Source: HT1-32 sp040219025
GTDB taxonomy: Bacteria; Pseudomonadota; Alphaproteobacteria; Rhodospirillales; HT1-32
DNA: 64,000 bases
Direction: 5' to 3'
Assembly: GCA_040219025.1 (NCBI GenBank)
Contig: JAVJTE010000020.1
Location: 930,001 to 994,000 of the forward strand
Shown here one piece after another: positions 35,133 to 43,894 of this stretch. The notes beneath the pieces were generated by a model. The model saw only the letters and a program-made list of their open reading frames with translations, was not told the origin of the DNA and did not search any database. The translations under genes and the position numbers were made by a program. How positions within the stretch are numbered: the stretch's first letter is position 1; every line of letters begins with the position of its first letter.

Positions 35133-36515
35133 ATGGCCACGAACTGGACCCCGGCAAGCTGGAGGGAAAAACCCATCCTGCAGGTGCCGGCATATCCGGC
35201 AGAGGCCGACCTGCACGCCGTTGAGAATGATCTGCGCAAGCTGCCGCCACTGGTTTTTGCCGGTGAGGCCCGCCGCCTGAAAAAAAGCCTGGCGAAGGTT
35301 GCCAATGGCGAGGCTTTCCTGCTGCAGGGCGGGGATTGTGCCGAGAGCTTTGCCGAATTTGATACCAATGCCATTCGTGACACCTTCAAGGTGCTGCTGC
35401 AGATGGCTGTGGTCCTGACCTTCGGTGCGTCCTGCCCGGTGGTGAAGGTTGGTCGCATGGCCGGCCAGTTTGCCAAGCCACGGTCATCGGATATCGAAAA
35501 GCAGGGTGATGTGACGCTGCCGAGCTATCGCGGCGATATCATCAACGGCATCGACTTCACGGAAGAAGCCCGGATACCCGACCCGCAGCGGATGCTGCGG
35601 GCATACAATCAGTCATCGGCAACGCTGAACCTGCTGCGCGCCTTTGCGCAGGGTGGATTTGCCGATCTGCATCAGGTTCACGGCTGGAACCTCGATTTCG
35701 TCAAGGACAGCCCGCAGAGTGAACGCTACAACCAGATCGCTGACCGGCTGGACGAGACCCTGAACTTCATGACCGCCTGTGGCGTGACGGCAGAAAACGT
35801 GCCGCAGCTGCGGGAGACCGATTTCTACACCTCGCATGAGGCGCTGCTGCCCTGGTACGAGGAAGCCCTGACCCGCAAGGACAGCCTGACCGGTGACTGG
35901 TATGACTGTTCGGCCCACTTCCTGTGGATCGGCGACCGCACCCGCCAGCCGGATCATGCGCATGTGGAATTCCTGCGCGGCGTGAAGAACCCGATCGGGA
36001 TGAAGGTTGGCCCGACGACGGATCCGGATGACCTGATCCGCAATATCGACATTCTGAACCCGGCGAACGAGGCGGGCCGCCTCACCCTGATCACCCGCTT
36101 CGGTGCCGAGAAGGTGGAGCAGGGGCTGCCGCCGCTGATCCGCCGGGTGCGCGATGAGGGGCGTTCCGTTGTCTGGTCCTGTGACCCGATGCACGGCAAC
36201 ACGATTTCTGCCGAGTCCGGCTACAAGACCCGTCCGGTCAACCAGATCCTGTCGGAGGTAAAGAGCGTCTTTGCAGTTCACCGTGCCGAAGGCACGCATG
36301 CCGGCGGCATTCATTTCGAGATGACCGGCAAGGATGTGACGGAATGCCTCGGCGGGGCACAGGAAATCACCTCGGCTGACCTGTCGAGCCGCTATCACAC
36401 TCATTGTGATCCGCGACTGAATGCCAGTCAGTCACTGGAACTGGCCTTCCTGATTGCCGAAGAGCTGAAGACTCATCGTGACCTTGATGCGGCGAAAGTT
36501 GCTCTGGCAGGGTAA
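35133..36515 (+). CDS. 3-deoxy-7-phosphoheptulonate (DAHP) synthase, class II
   Basis: Condenses PEP and erythrose-4-phosphate at the entry of the shikimate pathway. The 460-residue protein is the type II (plant/actinobacterial-like) class, not AroF/G/H: it has LQGGDCAESFAEF near the N-terminus, GRMAGQFAKPRS, and the C-terminal GGIHFEMTGKDVTECLGG and YHTHCDPRLN, which carry the metal and substrate ligands. The ATG at 35133 follows GGAGAG; an upstream ATG at 35112 is less likely. pncB begins 11 bp after its stop. Confidence 0.95.
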   Translation: MATNWTPASWREKPILQVPAYPAEADLHAVENDLRKLPPLVFAGEARRLKKSLAKVANGEAFLLQGGDCAESFAEFDTNAIRDTFKVLLQMAVVLTFGASCPVVKVGRMAGQFAKPRSSDIEKQGDVTLPSYRGDIINGIDFTEEARIPDPQRMLRAYNQSSATLNLLRAFAQGGFADLHQVHGWNLDFVKDSPQSERYNQIADRLDETLNFMTACGVTAENVPQLRETDFYTSHEALLPWYEEALTRKDSLTGDWYDCSAHFLWIGDRTRQPDHAHVEFLRGVKNPIGMKVGPTTDPDDLIRNIDILNPANEAGRLTLITRFGAEKVEQGLPPLIRRVRDEGRSVVWSCDPMHGNTISAESGYKTRPVNQILSEVKSVFAVHRAEGTHAGGIHFEMTGKDVTECLGGAQEITSADLSSRYHTHCDPRLNASQSLELAFLIAEELKTHRDLDAAKVALAG

Positions 36516-36526
36516 TAGTCCGTCCC

Positions 36527-37699
36527 ATGACCCTTGATCCAAAGCAGGCAGGCAGCCACCGGCCGCTGGAAGCAGACGTCCCGAGGCTGACCGACAAATA
36601 TTTCAGCCGCACGCGGGATGCCGTAGCGAAGTTCGGTGATGTCTCGGCGACCTATGCCATCTTCATGCGCCGCCCGGTGATTTTCACCCCCCGGCTGGCC
36701 GTCGGCTGGCTGGAGGAAATGTCGAAGGCGCGGGGTGCTGCCTTCGATATCAAGCAGAACTATCAGGAAGGTGACTGGGTCGGTGCGGGCGAACCGCTGC
36801 TGTATCTGACGGGATCACTGCACAGCCTGGTCGATCTGGAGACGATCCTGCTGCAGAAGCTGGGGGCAACCTGCATCGCCGCCTACAACGCCTACCAGAT
36901 GTGTGCGGATATGCCGAATGCGGCCTTTCTGGCGATGGATGCCCGCCATTGTGCCGGTCAGGATATGGCCGACATGATGGCCTATGCGGCGTCTGTCGGC
37001 TCGAAAGTAGCGCGGGAAAAGCATGGCGCGAAGGGTTTCGTCGGTAACGCGACGGATGCGACCGCACATTATTTCGGTAATCCGGAAGGGCTCGGCACCA
37101 TGCCGCATGCCTTCATCGGCTATGCCGGTTCCACCCTGCGGGCTGCGGAAATGTTTGTCGAAACCTTCCCCGGCAAGGATCTCACCGTTCTGGTTGATTA
37201 TTTCGGGCATGAGGTCCGTGACGCGCTGGCAGTCTGCAACCGCTTCCCGGAACTGGCAGCGGCGGGCAAGATCGGGGTACGGCTGGATACACATGGCAGC
37301 CGGTTTGTTGAAGGCCTCGACCCGCAGCGCTCCTACGCGGTGCTGGACCAGTCGGTGCCGGATGCAATTCGCCGCTACCGGTCCGAGGAGGAACTGCGCT
37401 TTCTGGTCGGCACCGGGGTCTCTGCCGCAGCAATATTCTACATGCGGAAATGCCTGGATGACGCCGGTTTCGACAAGGTGAAGGTGGTTGCCTCGTCCGG
37501 GTTCAATGCGGCGAAGTGCCGCGTGATGGGTGAGGTAAAGGCCCCGATCGATGTGGTCGGCACCGGCTCCTACCTGCCGGACCGCTGGTCAGAGACCTAC
37601 GCCACAGCGGATATCATTGCCTATAACGGCGATTATCGTGTGAAGGTCGGCCGCGAGTTCCTGCTGCCGGAAGACGCCAAGAACTCCGCCGCCGACTGA
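36527..37699 (+). CDS. pncB: Nicotinate phosphoribosyltransferase
   Basis: Converts nicotinate and PRPP to nicotinate mononucleotide in NAD salvage. The 390-residue protein shows LTDKYFSRTR at the start and RLDTHGSRFVEG with the histidine phosphorylated by ATP in the family, and SSGFNAAKCRVM, a phosphate-binding element. It stands 11 bp behind the DAHP synthase gene, so the two may share a transcript although their pathways differ. Family assignment is firm; NadC-type quinolinate activity is excluded by length and motifs. Confidence 0.92.
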   Translation: MTLDPKQAGSHRPLEADVPRLTDKYFSRTRDAVAKFGDVSATYAIFMRRPVIFTPRLAVGWLEEMSKARGAAFDIKQNYQEGDWVGAGEPLLYLTGSLHSLVDLETILLQKLGATCIAAYNAYQMCADMPNAAFLAMDARHCAGQDMADMMAYAASVGSKVAREKHGAKGFVGNATDATAHYFGNPEGLGTMPHAFIGYAGSTLRAAEMFVETFPGKDLTVLVDYFGHEVRDALAVCNRFPELAAAGKIGVRLDTHGSRFVEGLDPQRSYAVLDQSVPDAIRRYRSEEELRFLVGTGVSAAAIFYMRKCLDDAGFDKVKVVASSGFNAAKCRVMGEVKAPIDVVGTGSYLPDRWSETYATADIIAYNGDYRVKVGREFLLPEDAKNSAAD

Positions 37700-37790
37700 C
37701 GGTTTCCTGCGGCCTTTTCCCTCTGCATACTCTGCAACCCCTTGCCCCATCCTGAACCCGTTTCAGGACTGTATCCCGGCTTATCTTCAC

Positions 37791-37874
37791 ATGTCATCCC
37801 GCCGTAAGGCGGGACCCGGCCGTGATAATATGCCTGTCCGCGGCTGGGTCCCGGACCAGGGTCCGGGATGACAT
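37791..37874. repeat. 84-bp inverted-repeat element (REP/MITE-like)
   Basis: The element begins ATGTCATCCC and ends GGGATGACAT. Inside it the arms CCGCCGTAAGGCGGGACCCG and CCGGACCAGGGTCCGGGATG form sub-hairpins of their own, so the full element can fold into a long branched stem. Elements with these ends are dispersed in many alphaproteobacterial genomes (general knowledge). It sits in the pncB to small-membrane-protein gap, behind a CCTGAA/TTCAGG hairpin; no transposase or target duplication is visible. Confidence 0.75.
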
Positions 37875-37951
37875 GGTGAGGAGGCTTGTTGAGAGAGATC
37901 CGGAACCCGTTTCAGCAACTGTGTTGTTGATGGATGGTGCCGGCTTGTGTG

Positions 37952-38200
37952 TCAGCCCTTCTTGCCGGCCAGCCTGATCAGGAAGATGATCAGCCAGATC
38001 GGGATGACGACGGCAGCGCCGATCAGCAGGTACTGGAACGCCCAGTGCAGGGAATCCACGGCGAAGCGGAAGCTGTTTTGCAGGGCCCCGGCAAGAAAGT
38101 CGAAAACATTGTCCGGCTGTACACCGAACAGGTTCATGGCCAGCCCGACCAGCACCGAAATGATGGCGAGTTTTATGACCGTGCCGAGAATGGGGCCCAT
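37952..38200 (-). CDS. Small membrane protein, DUF6460-like
   Basis: An 82-residue protein from the ATG at 38200 with two hydrophobic segments (LAIISVLVGLAMNLF and YLLIGAAVVIPIWLIIFLI), a loop with DNVFDFLAGALQNSF, and a basic C-terminus RLAGKKG. This resembles the DUF6460 family of short alphaproteobacterial inner-membrane proteins; I am only moderately sure. Earlier in-frame starts would run into the Pmp3 gene. It follows the Pmp3 gene by 14 bp and is probably co-transcribed. Function unknown. Confidence 0.65.
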   Translation of the reverse strand: MGPILGTVIKLAIISVLVGLAMNLFGVQPDNVFDFLAGALQNSFRFAVDSLHWAFQYLLIGAAVVIPIWLIIFLIRLAGKKG

Positions 38201-38214
38201 TTTCAAAGGCTGGC

Positions 38215-38415
38215 TCAGAGCCGGCCGCTGTTGCGGGCGTCGTCGATCTTCTTGTCGGTATTGTACTGGCTGAGCGCATAGACCGACCAGATTGCAGCCG
38301 GAATCCAGCCGATCAGGGTCAGTTGCAGAATCAGGCAGATAATGCCGGAAATCGGTTTGCCGATGGTGAAGAACTGCAGCCAGGGCAGCAGAATAGCGAG
38401 AATCAGGCGGATCAT
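38215..38415 (-). CDS. YqaE/Pmp3 family small membrane protein
   Basis: A 66-residue protein with the two-helix Pmp3/UPF0057 pattern: LILAILLPWLQFFTIGKPISG, then LILQLTLIGWIPAAIWSVYAL with the conserved Trp-Ile-Pro. Family members affect membrane potential and salt tolerance in yeast and plants and are stress-induced in bacteria. The ATG at 38415 is preceded by GAGGTG at the right spacing; the ATG at 38427 is the alternative. First gene of a two-gene unit. Confidence 0.88.
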   Translation of the reverse strand: MIRLILAILLPWLQFFTIGKPISGIICLILQLTLIGWIPAAIWSVYALSQYNTDKKIDDARNSGRL

Positions 38416-38486
38416 CAGACACCTCAAGGGGATGGCGAATCAGTTCAGCAGTTTTGCCCGGAATGGCGTGGCTGTAAATGCCCGGC

Positions 38487-39947
38487 TCAACCCTCGCCGG
38501 GTTGCCAGTCCGGTGCGATCATCCGGCGTTTGCCGTCCTCTGTCATCGGGACATCCGGTGTATCGAGATCAAGGCGGTCCCAGAGCTTGCAGGTCACCTG
38601 CTTGTGCTTCTGGTCGAGGCCCTCGCAATAGTTGGTATATTCGCAGACCCGGACGTCGCGCCCCAGCCCGAGGCGCATCTTCAGAAACCAGTCGGGATCT
38701 GCAAGGGTCTGGCGGGCGGAACCGATGATATCGGCCTTGCCACTGGTCAGCAGTTCCTCGGCCTGTTCGAACCCGTGCATGCCGCCGGCGACGACGATGG
38801 GAATATCGCTGCCGGTTTTGCGCACGGCATCACGGACCAGTGCTGTTGCCTCGACGTTACGCCCGAAGGGACCGTGTTCGTCGGAAAAATAGGATGGCAT
38901 GCATTCATAGCCGGACGGGCCGGTATAGGGATAGGCGGCCTGTCCGATACCCGGCTGTTTGGCATCATCAAATTTGCCGCCGCGTGACAGTGACAGGAAA
39001 TCCATGCCGGCGCGGGCGAATTCCGCCCCGAACCAGGCTGCGTCTTCCGGGCTGTTGCCGCCGTCAATGGCTTCGTCTGCGAGATAGCGGCAGCCGGCCG
39101 GATAGTCATCGCCAACGGCCTTGCGGACCGCGGCAAAGACCTCCAGCGGCAGGCGTACACGCTGTTCACGCGGCCCGCCATAGCCATCCGCCCGGTCGTT
39201 CTTTGCCGACAGGAAGGAGGCCATGGTGTAGGCATGGGCATAATGCAGTTCGACCCCGTCGAATCCTGCCTGCTGTGCCCGTACAGCGGCGGCAGCGAAA
39301 AGCTCCGGCAGCACGTCGGGAAGGTTCGCAATATGCGGCAGATGGGTGTCAGTGACCCGTTCCCGGTCGCCCATACGCAGCGAATCAAGTTCGCGATCCG
39401 TCAGAACCTTATCAAGCTCCGCATCGGACAGGGTTTTGAGCTGCTCGCGTATTTCCGCGTCGGTCCGGTCTGCTGCCTGCAGGGCGCTGCGGTGCCGGTC
39501 GGTGATGACCAGAAACCGGTCAAAGAACTTTACCGGGTCGGGACGGCGCCGGATCGACAGGAAGTCGATCAGCTGAATCAGCAGCCTGGTCTCGCCATGG
39601 CTTTCTTCCCTGACCCGCTCAACCAGTTTCCGCAGTCCGGGGATGAAGCGGTCGTCACCGATGCGCAGCAACGGGCCGCTGGGAATATCGCGAATGCCGG
39701 TCGCCTCGACCACAATCGCACCGGGGCGTCCGCGGGCGAAACGGCCATACCAGTCCAGCACATCGTCGGAGACAAATCCGTCCCCGGTTGCCCGCCAGGG
39801 AACCATTGCCGGCACCCAGGTGCGGGTGGCAAGTTCAGTCCGTCCGACAGCGACAGGCGAAAACAGCTTCGCGGCGGAAGCTTCCTCGGCGGTTGGCCAG
39901 CGCCCGGGGGCCGGCTCGAACCGGATGCGTTCTGGTGGTCTCCACAT
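38487..39947 (-). CDS. NADH:flavin oxidoreductase (old yellow enzyme family)
   Basis: A 486-residue TIM-barrel FMN oxidoreductase. FDGVELHYAHAYTMASFLSAKNDRADGYGG is the family's catalytic region (signature HYAHAY and NDRADGYGG), and GSARQTLADPDWFLK corresponds to the phosphate-binding end. A C-terminal extension carries three cysteines (CEYTNYC then C twelve residues on), reminiscent of, but not identical to, the four-Cys iron-sulfur motif of dienoyl-CoA-reductase-like members. The ATG at 39947 has no ribosome-binding site and lies 5 bp from an 18-bp perfect palindrome. Divergent from maeB. Substrate unknown. Confidence 0.85.
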   Translation of the reverse strand: MWRPPERIRFEPAPGRWPTAEEASAAKLFSPVAVGRTELATRTWVPAMVPWRATGDGFVSDDVLDWYGRFARGRPGAIVVEATGIRDIPSGPLLRIGDDRFIPGLRKLVERVREESHGETRLLIQLIDFLSIRRRPDPVKFFDRFLVITDRHRSALQAADRTDAEIREQLKTLSDAELDKVLTDRELDSLRMGDRERVTDTHLPHIANLPDVLPELFAAAAVRAQQAGFDGVELHYAHAYTMASFLSAKNDRADGYGGPREQRVRLPLEVFAAVRKAVGDDYPAGCRYLADEAIDGGNSPEDAAWFGAEFARAGMDFLSLSRGGKFDDAKQPGIGQAAYPYTGPSGYECMPSYFSDEHGPFGRNVEATALVRDAVRKTGSDIPIVVAGGMHGFEQAEELLTSGKADIIGSARQTLADPDWFLKMRLGLGRDVRVCEYTNYCEGLDQKHKQVTCKLWDRLDLDTPDVPMTEDGKRRMIAPDWQPGEG

Positions 39948-39952
39948 AAAAC

Positions 39953-39970
39953 TATTTTAAGCTTAAAATA
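39953..39970. promoter_or_regulatory. 18-bp perfect palindrome in the divergent oxidoreductase/maeB region
   Basis: TATTTTAAG is followed by its exact reverse complement CTTAAAATA, centred on AAGCTT. It stands 5 bp before the oxidoreductase ATG and 129 bp before maeB. A perfect 18-bp dyad of this size is a strong operator candidate for a dimeric regulator; no regulator gene is adjacent. Confidence 0.6.
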
Positions 39971-40099
39971 TCTCTGCTGCAAGGGTCTCTTTCCGCGATC
40001 CGGAATCCGCTTTCCATTCCGCTAGGCTTTTCCGGACGCAGACGGCACACTCTCGGTAACGGACCGGAAGGTGCCAATTCACTCGGGAGAGAAAACAGA

Positions 40100-42361
40100 A
40101 TGGATGAGAAGAACCAGCGTGTTACCGGGCAGGAGGCGCTTGCCTTCCATGCCGACGGTCGCCCCGGAAAACTGGAGATCACGCCGACAAAACCACTGGT
40201 TACAGCCCGTGATCTGTCGATGGCCTATTCTCCGGGCGTTGCGGTTCCCTGTCTTGAAATCCAGAAAGACCCGACGCTTGCCTATGACTATACGGCGAAG
40301 GGAAATCTGGTTGCCGTGGTCTCTAACGGTACCGCCGTTCTGGGCCTTGGTAACCTGGGGGCGCTGGCCTCCAAACCGGTGATGGAAGGCAAGGCGGTGC
40401 TGTTCAAGCGCTTCGCCGATGTCGACGGTATGGATCTCTGTGTTGACACCGATGATGTCGACAAGCTGGTCGAATGTGTCCGCTATCTCGGTCCGAGCTT
40501 TGGTGGCATCAATCTTGAAGATATCCGGGCGCCTGATTGCTTCATCATCGAACAGCGCCTGCGCGAACTCATGGATATTCCGATTTTCCATGACGACCAG
40601 CATGGCACCGCCATCATCACGGCGGCGGGCATGCTGAATGCCCTGCATCTGACGGGCCGCGACATTTCCGAAGCGACGATGGTCTGCAATGGTGCGGGCT
40701 CCGCCGGGATTGCCTGTATCGAGTTGCTGAAGGCAATGGGCATGAAGCACGAGAACGTGCTTCTGTGCGACACGCGCGGGGTGATCTATCAGGGTCGCCA
40801 GGACGGCATGAACCAGTGGAAATCGGCCCATGCGGTCAAGACATCAAAACGGTCGCTGGCCGAGGCTATGGAAGGTGCGGATATTTTCCTGGGTCTTTCG
40901 GTCAAGGGTGCGGTTGATCAGGATATGATCAAGTCGATGGGCGACAGGCCGATCATCTTTGCCTGTGCCAATCCGGATCCGGAGATCACTCCGGAAGAAG
41001 TCAGAGAAGCACGGTCCGATGCGATCACGGCGACCGGCCGTTCCGATTATCCGAACCAGGTCAATAATGTGCTGGGCTTCCCCTATATTTTCCGGGGCGC
41101 CCTGGATGTCCGCGCCTCAACCATCAACGAGCCGATGAAGATTGCGGCGGCACGGGCGCTGGCTGAACTTGCCCGTGAAGATGTGCCGGACGAAGTGGAT
41201 GCGGCCTACTCTGGCCGTCGTCTGCGGTACGGTCCGGAATACATCATTCCGGTGCCGTTTGACCCCCGGCTGATCGAATATGTTCCGGCAGCGGTTGCCA
41301 AGGCGGCAATGGAGTCCGGTGTCGCCCAGAAGCCGATTCTGGATATGGACGCCTATCGTGCGCAGCTGCGCTCGCGCCTCGACCCGACCTCGGCCAGCAT
41401 GCAGTTCATCTTTGACAGTGTCAGCGCCGATCCGCGGAAAGTGGTCTTTGCGGAAGGTGAGGAAGAGAAGATGATCCGCGCGGCAATCGCCTATCAGGGC
41501 GCCGGTTACGGTCAGGCGGTGCTGGTCGGACGCGAGGAAGTGGTGAAGGGGACAGCGAAGGAATCCGGTCTCGGAAATCTTGACGGTATCGAGATCCACA
41601 ATGCCCGGAAGTCCTATGCCAATGCGCAATATACCGACTTCCTCTATGAACGGATGCAGCGGCGCGGCCTGCTGCGCCGGGACTGCCAGCGGCTGGTCAA
41701 TCAGGACCGTAACGTCTTTGCGGCCTGCATGGTGGCGCTGGGGGATGCGGATGCCATGGTCACCGGCACGACCCGGAACTATTACACGGCACTGGAAGAC
41801 ATCACCCGGGTGATTGATCCGGAGCCCGGCCACAACCTGCTCGGCGTCTCCCTGCTGATCGGCGGCGGGCGGACGGTGTTTATCTCGGATGTGACGATCA
41901 ATGCCCTGCCGGATGCCGAGGATCTGGCAGATATCACCATCCAGACAGCCGAGAAGGCCCGGCAGATGGGGCATACCCCGCGGGTGGCGCTGCTGTCATT
42001 CTCGAACTTCGGCCTGCCGATGCATGAGAAGTCGGACCATGTGCGAGAGGCCGTCAAAATCCTTGAACAACGGAAGGTCGACTTCGAGTTCGACGGCGAG
42101 ATGGCGGCGGATGTCGCGCTCGATCCGCAGTTGATGGAACTCTATCCGTTCTGCCGTCTGTCCGGACCGGCCAATGTGCTGATCATGCCGGCCCTGCACA
42201 GTGCCAACATCACCTCGAAGCTGCTCAGCAAGCTGGGCCGGGGCAAGGTGCTGGGTCCGCTGCTGACCGGCCTGTCGAAACCGGCCCAGATCGTGCCGAT
42301 GGAAGCCAGTGCCAACGACATCCTGCAATACGCCGTGCTTGCGGCGCACGAAGCGGTTTAG
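40100..42361 (+). CDS. maeB: NADP-dependent malic enzyme with C-terminal phosphotransacetylase-like domain
   Basis: Oxidatively decarboxylates malate to pyruvate with NADP+, feeding NADPH and pyruvate. The 753-residue protein is the hybrid MaeB type: malic enzyme domain (about 1-430) with SMAYSPGVAVP, FHDDQHGTA metal/substrate motif and NAD-binding VCNGAGSAG, followed by a phosphotransacetylase-like domain (about 430-750), which in this family is regulatory and not an active Pta. GGAG precedes the ATG at 40100. Its TAG shares four bases with the stop of the convergent CFA-like gene. Confidence 0.95.
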   Translation: MDEKNQRVTGQEALAFHADGRPGKLEITPTKPLVTARDLSMAYSPGVAVPCLEIQKDPTLAYDYTAKGNLVAVVSNGTAVLGLGNLGALASKPVMEGKAVLFKRFADVDGMDLCVDTDDVDKLVECVRYLGPSFGGINLEDIRAPDCFIIEQRLRELMDIPIFHDDQHGTAIITAAGMLNALHLTGRDISEATMVCNGAGSAGIACIELLKAMGMKHENVLLCDTRGVIYQGRQDGMNQWKSAHAVKTSKRSLAEAMEGADIFLGLSVKGAVDQDMIKSMGDRPIIFACANPDPEITPEEVREARSDAITATGRSDYPNQVNNVLGFPYIFRGALDVRASTINEPMKIAAARALAELAREDVPDEVDAAYSGRRLRYGPEYIIPVPFDPRLIEYVPAAVAKAAMESGVAQKPILDMDAYRAQLRSRLDPTSASMQFIFDSVSADPRKVVFAEGEEEKMIRAAIAYQGAGYGQAVLVGREEVVKGTAKESGLGNLDGIEIHNARKSYANAQYTDFLYERMQRRGLLRRDCQRLVNQDRNVFAACMVALGDADAMVTGTTRNYYTALEDITRVIDPEPGHNLLGVSLLIGGGRTVFISDVTINALPDAEDLADITIQTAEKARQMGHTPRVALLSFSNFGLPMHEKSDHVREAVKILEQRKVDFEFDGEMAADVALDPQLMELYPFCRLSGPANVLIMPALHSANITSKLLSKLGRGKVLGPLLTGLSKPAQIVPMEASANDILQYAVLAAHEAV

Positions 42362-43629
42362 CCGGAAGTGCCGGCCTCACCCTTCGCGAGGAGCATTTCG
42401 CGGAGGGTGAGGTCGCCGGTGCGAAAACCGGCCTCCGCATAGGCCAGGAAGAGTTCCCAGCTGCGTTTGAAGTCGTTGTCAAAGCCGAGCATCATGATCT
42501 CCGGCCACATGGTCTGGAACCGGCGCTGCCAGATTTTCAGGGTCGGAACATAGGTCCCGCCAATATCGGCATAGCCCGCCTCGGTCAGACCGGCAGTCCG
42601 GATAACCTCGTCGAGGGTGGCGTAGGATGGCAGCAATGCACCGGGAAAGATATATTCCCTGACCGGATCAATGCTGGTGCGATAGCTGTCGAACAAGTCG
42701 TCGCGGATGGTTGTGGTCTCGACATAGGCCAGCCCGTCATCCGCCAGATGACCGGCGATGGCGGCAAAGAAATTCGGCCAGTCGGCCTCGGTCATCATAC
42801 CGAAGGGCTCGACTGCGATGATCCGGTCATAAGTGCCGGTGACGGCACTGAAATCCTCCAGCCGGAAATCAACCCGGTTGTCCTGGCGGTGGCCATGGGC
42901 GCGCTTTCGGCAGGTTTCCAGCTGGCTTTCTGACAGGGTCAGGGCGGTAACCTCGCAGCCATAGTCACGGGCCGCGAGCACCGACAGGCTGCCCCAGCCA
43001 CAATTGATTTCCAGCAGCTTCATGCCTTGCTTCAGGCCCATCTGGGTGCAGATTCTGTTCAGCTTGGCTTTCTGTGCGGCGGCCAGATCGTTCCCAAGGC
43101 CATAGGTGGCCGCGGAATAGACCATTTCCGGGTCGAGCCAGCATTCAAAGAACCGGTTCGGCAGCTCGTAATGACCGGCGAACCGTCTTGCCCGACCCCT
43201 GGTGCCGCCGGGATGCAGTTTTTGTCGCAACCGCTTGCCCACCCGGTACAGCGTTCCACCCTGCATGAGTGGACCGAAGGCGCTACGGTTACGCGCCATC
43301 AGTTCCAGCAGGGCAACAAGGTCCGGACTGTCCCAGTCATAAGACATGTAGGCATCTGCGGCACCGACCCGCCCGCGGCTGAAGATATGATCCGCAGCAT
43401 CCGTATCCTTGATGATCAGTGAGGCTTCCGGTCCCTTGTTCTTTCCGCGGCAGGTGACCAGCCGGCCGCTGGGCAGAACGATTTCCAGAAGCCCGGTCTC
43501 GATCTTCTCCAGAACCGCGATCATCCGGCGCAGGTTACGCGAGCTGCGTTTGACACGGACAGGTTTGACACCTGTTGTCACGCCGGTTGTCGAGGGCCTC
43601 TCAACGCGGCTGTCGGTCATCGGAGACAC
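42358..43629 (-). CDS. Cyclopropane-fatty-acid-synthase-like methyltransferase with substituted active-site residues
   Basis: A 423-residue protein of the CFA synthase/mycolic acid methyltransferase family: LLEINCGWGSLSVLA at 205-219 is the SAM-binding motif I and EYIFPGALLPS at 325-335 the conserved lipid-domain motif. By eye, residues of E. coli Cfa known to hold catalytic bicarbonate are changed: Cys139 corresponds to Ala173 (YSAATY), Glu239 to Gly277 (VEPFGMMT) and His266 to Glu304 (YVETTT). It therefore may not cyclopropanate; it could be another lipid methyltransferase. An N-terminal basic region comes first. Same strand as the photolyase gene, 265 bp downstream. Confidence 0.8.
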   Translation of the reverse strand: MSPMTDSRVERPSTTGVTTGVKPVRVKRSSRNLRRMIAVLEKIETGLLEIVLPSGRLVTCRGKNKGPEASLIIKDTDAADHIFSRGRVGAADAYMSYDWDSPDLVALLELMARNRSAFGPLMQGGTLYRVGKRLRQKLHPGGTRGRARRFAGHYELPNRFFECWLDPEMVYSAATYGLGNDLAAAQKAKLNRICTQMGLKQGMKLLEINCGWGSLSVLAARDYGCEVTALTLSESQLETCRKRAHGHRQDNRVDFRLEDFSAVTGTYDRIIAVEPFGMMTEADWPNFFAAIAGHLADDGLAYVETTTIRDDLFDSYRTSIDPVREYIFPGALLPSYATLDEVIRTAGLTEAGYADIGGTYVPTLKIWQRRFQTMWPEIMMLGFDNDFKRSWELFLAYAEAGFRTGDLTLREMLLAKGEAGTSG

Positions 43630-43894
43630 CCCCGGGCGCGAAGGCAGGCTGGAAACCGGCTGTAATCAATGCAGGACTGTCCACCCGGAACTGACTGTCG
43701 GGCAGGTCGCATAAACATGAGATTGCCGTGAAAGGTGACGGGGTAATGCGTCATCGGCGGTATTTATCCTGATCGTGCGTCAACAACGTCCCATTTGCGT
43801 ACAACCCCATCCCCCCGCTACTGGATTGTGATCGCTGCGAATCGGCACAAATTCTTATAGCTGTTTATCAGGAAAATTCATAGTCGGGAGTTGG

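Noticed and set aside
43630..43894. ECF sigma-factor (TGATCC-type) promoter before the CFA-like gene
   Set aside because: I found no TGATCC element on the relevant strand, so a singlet-oxygen regulon link for the photolyase/CFA pair stays unsupported.
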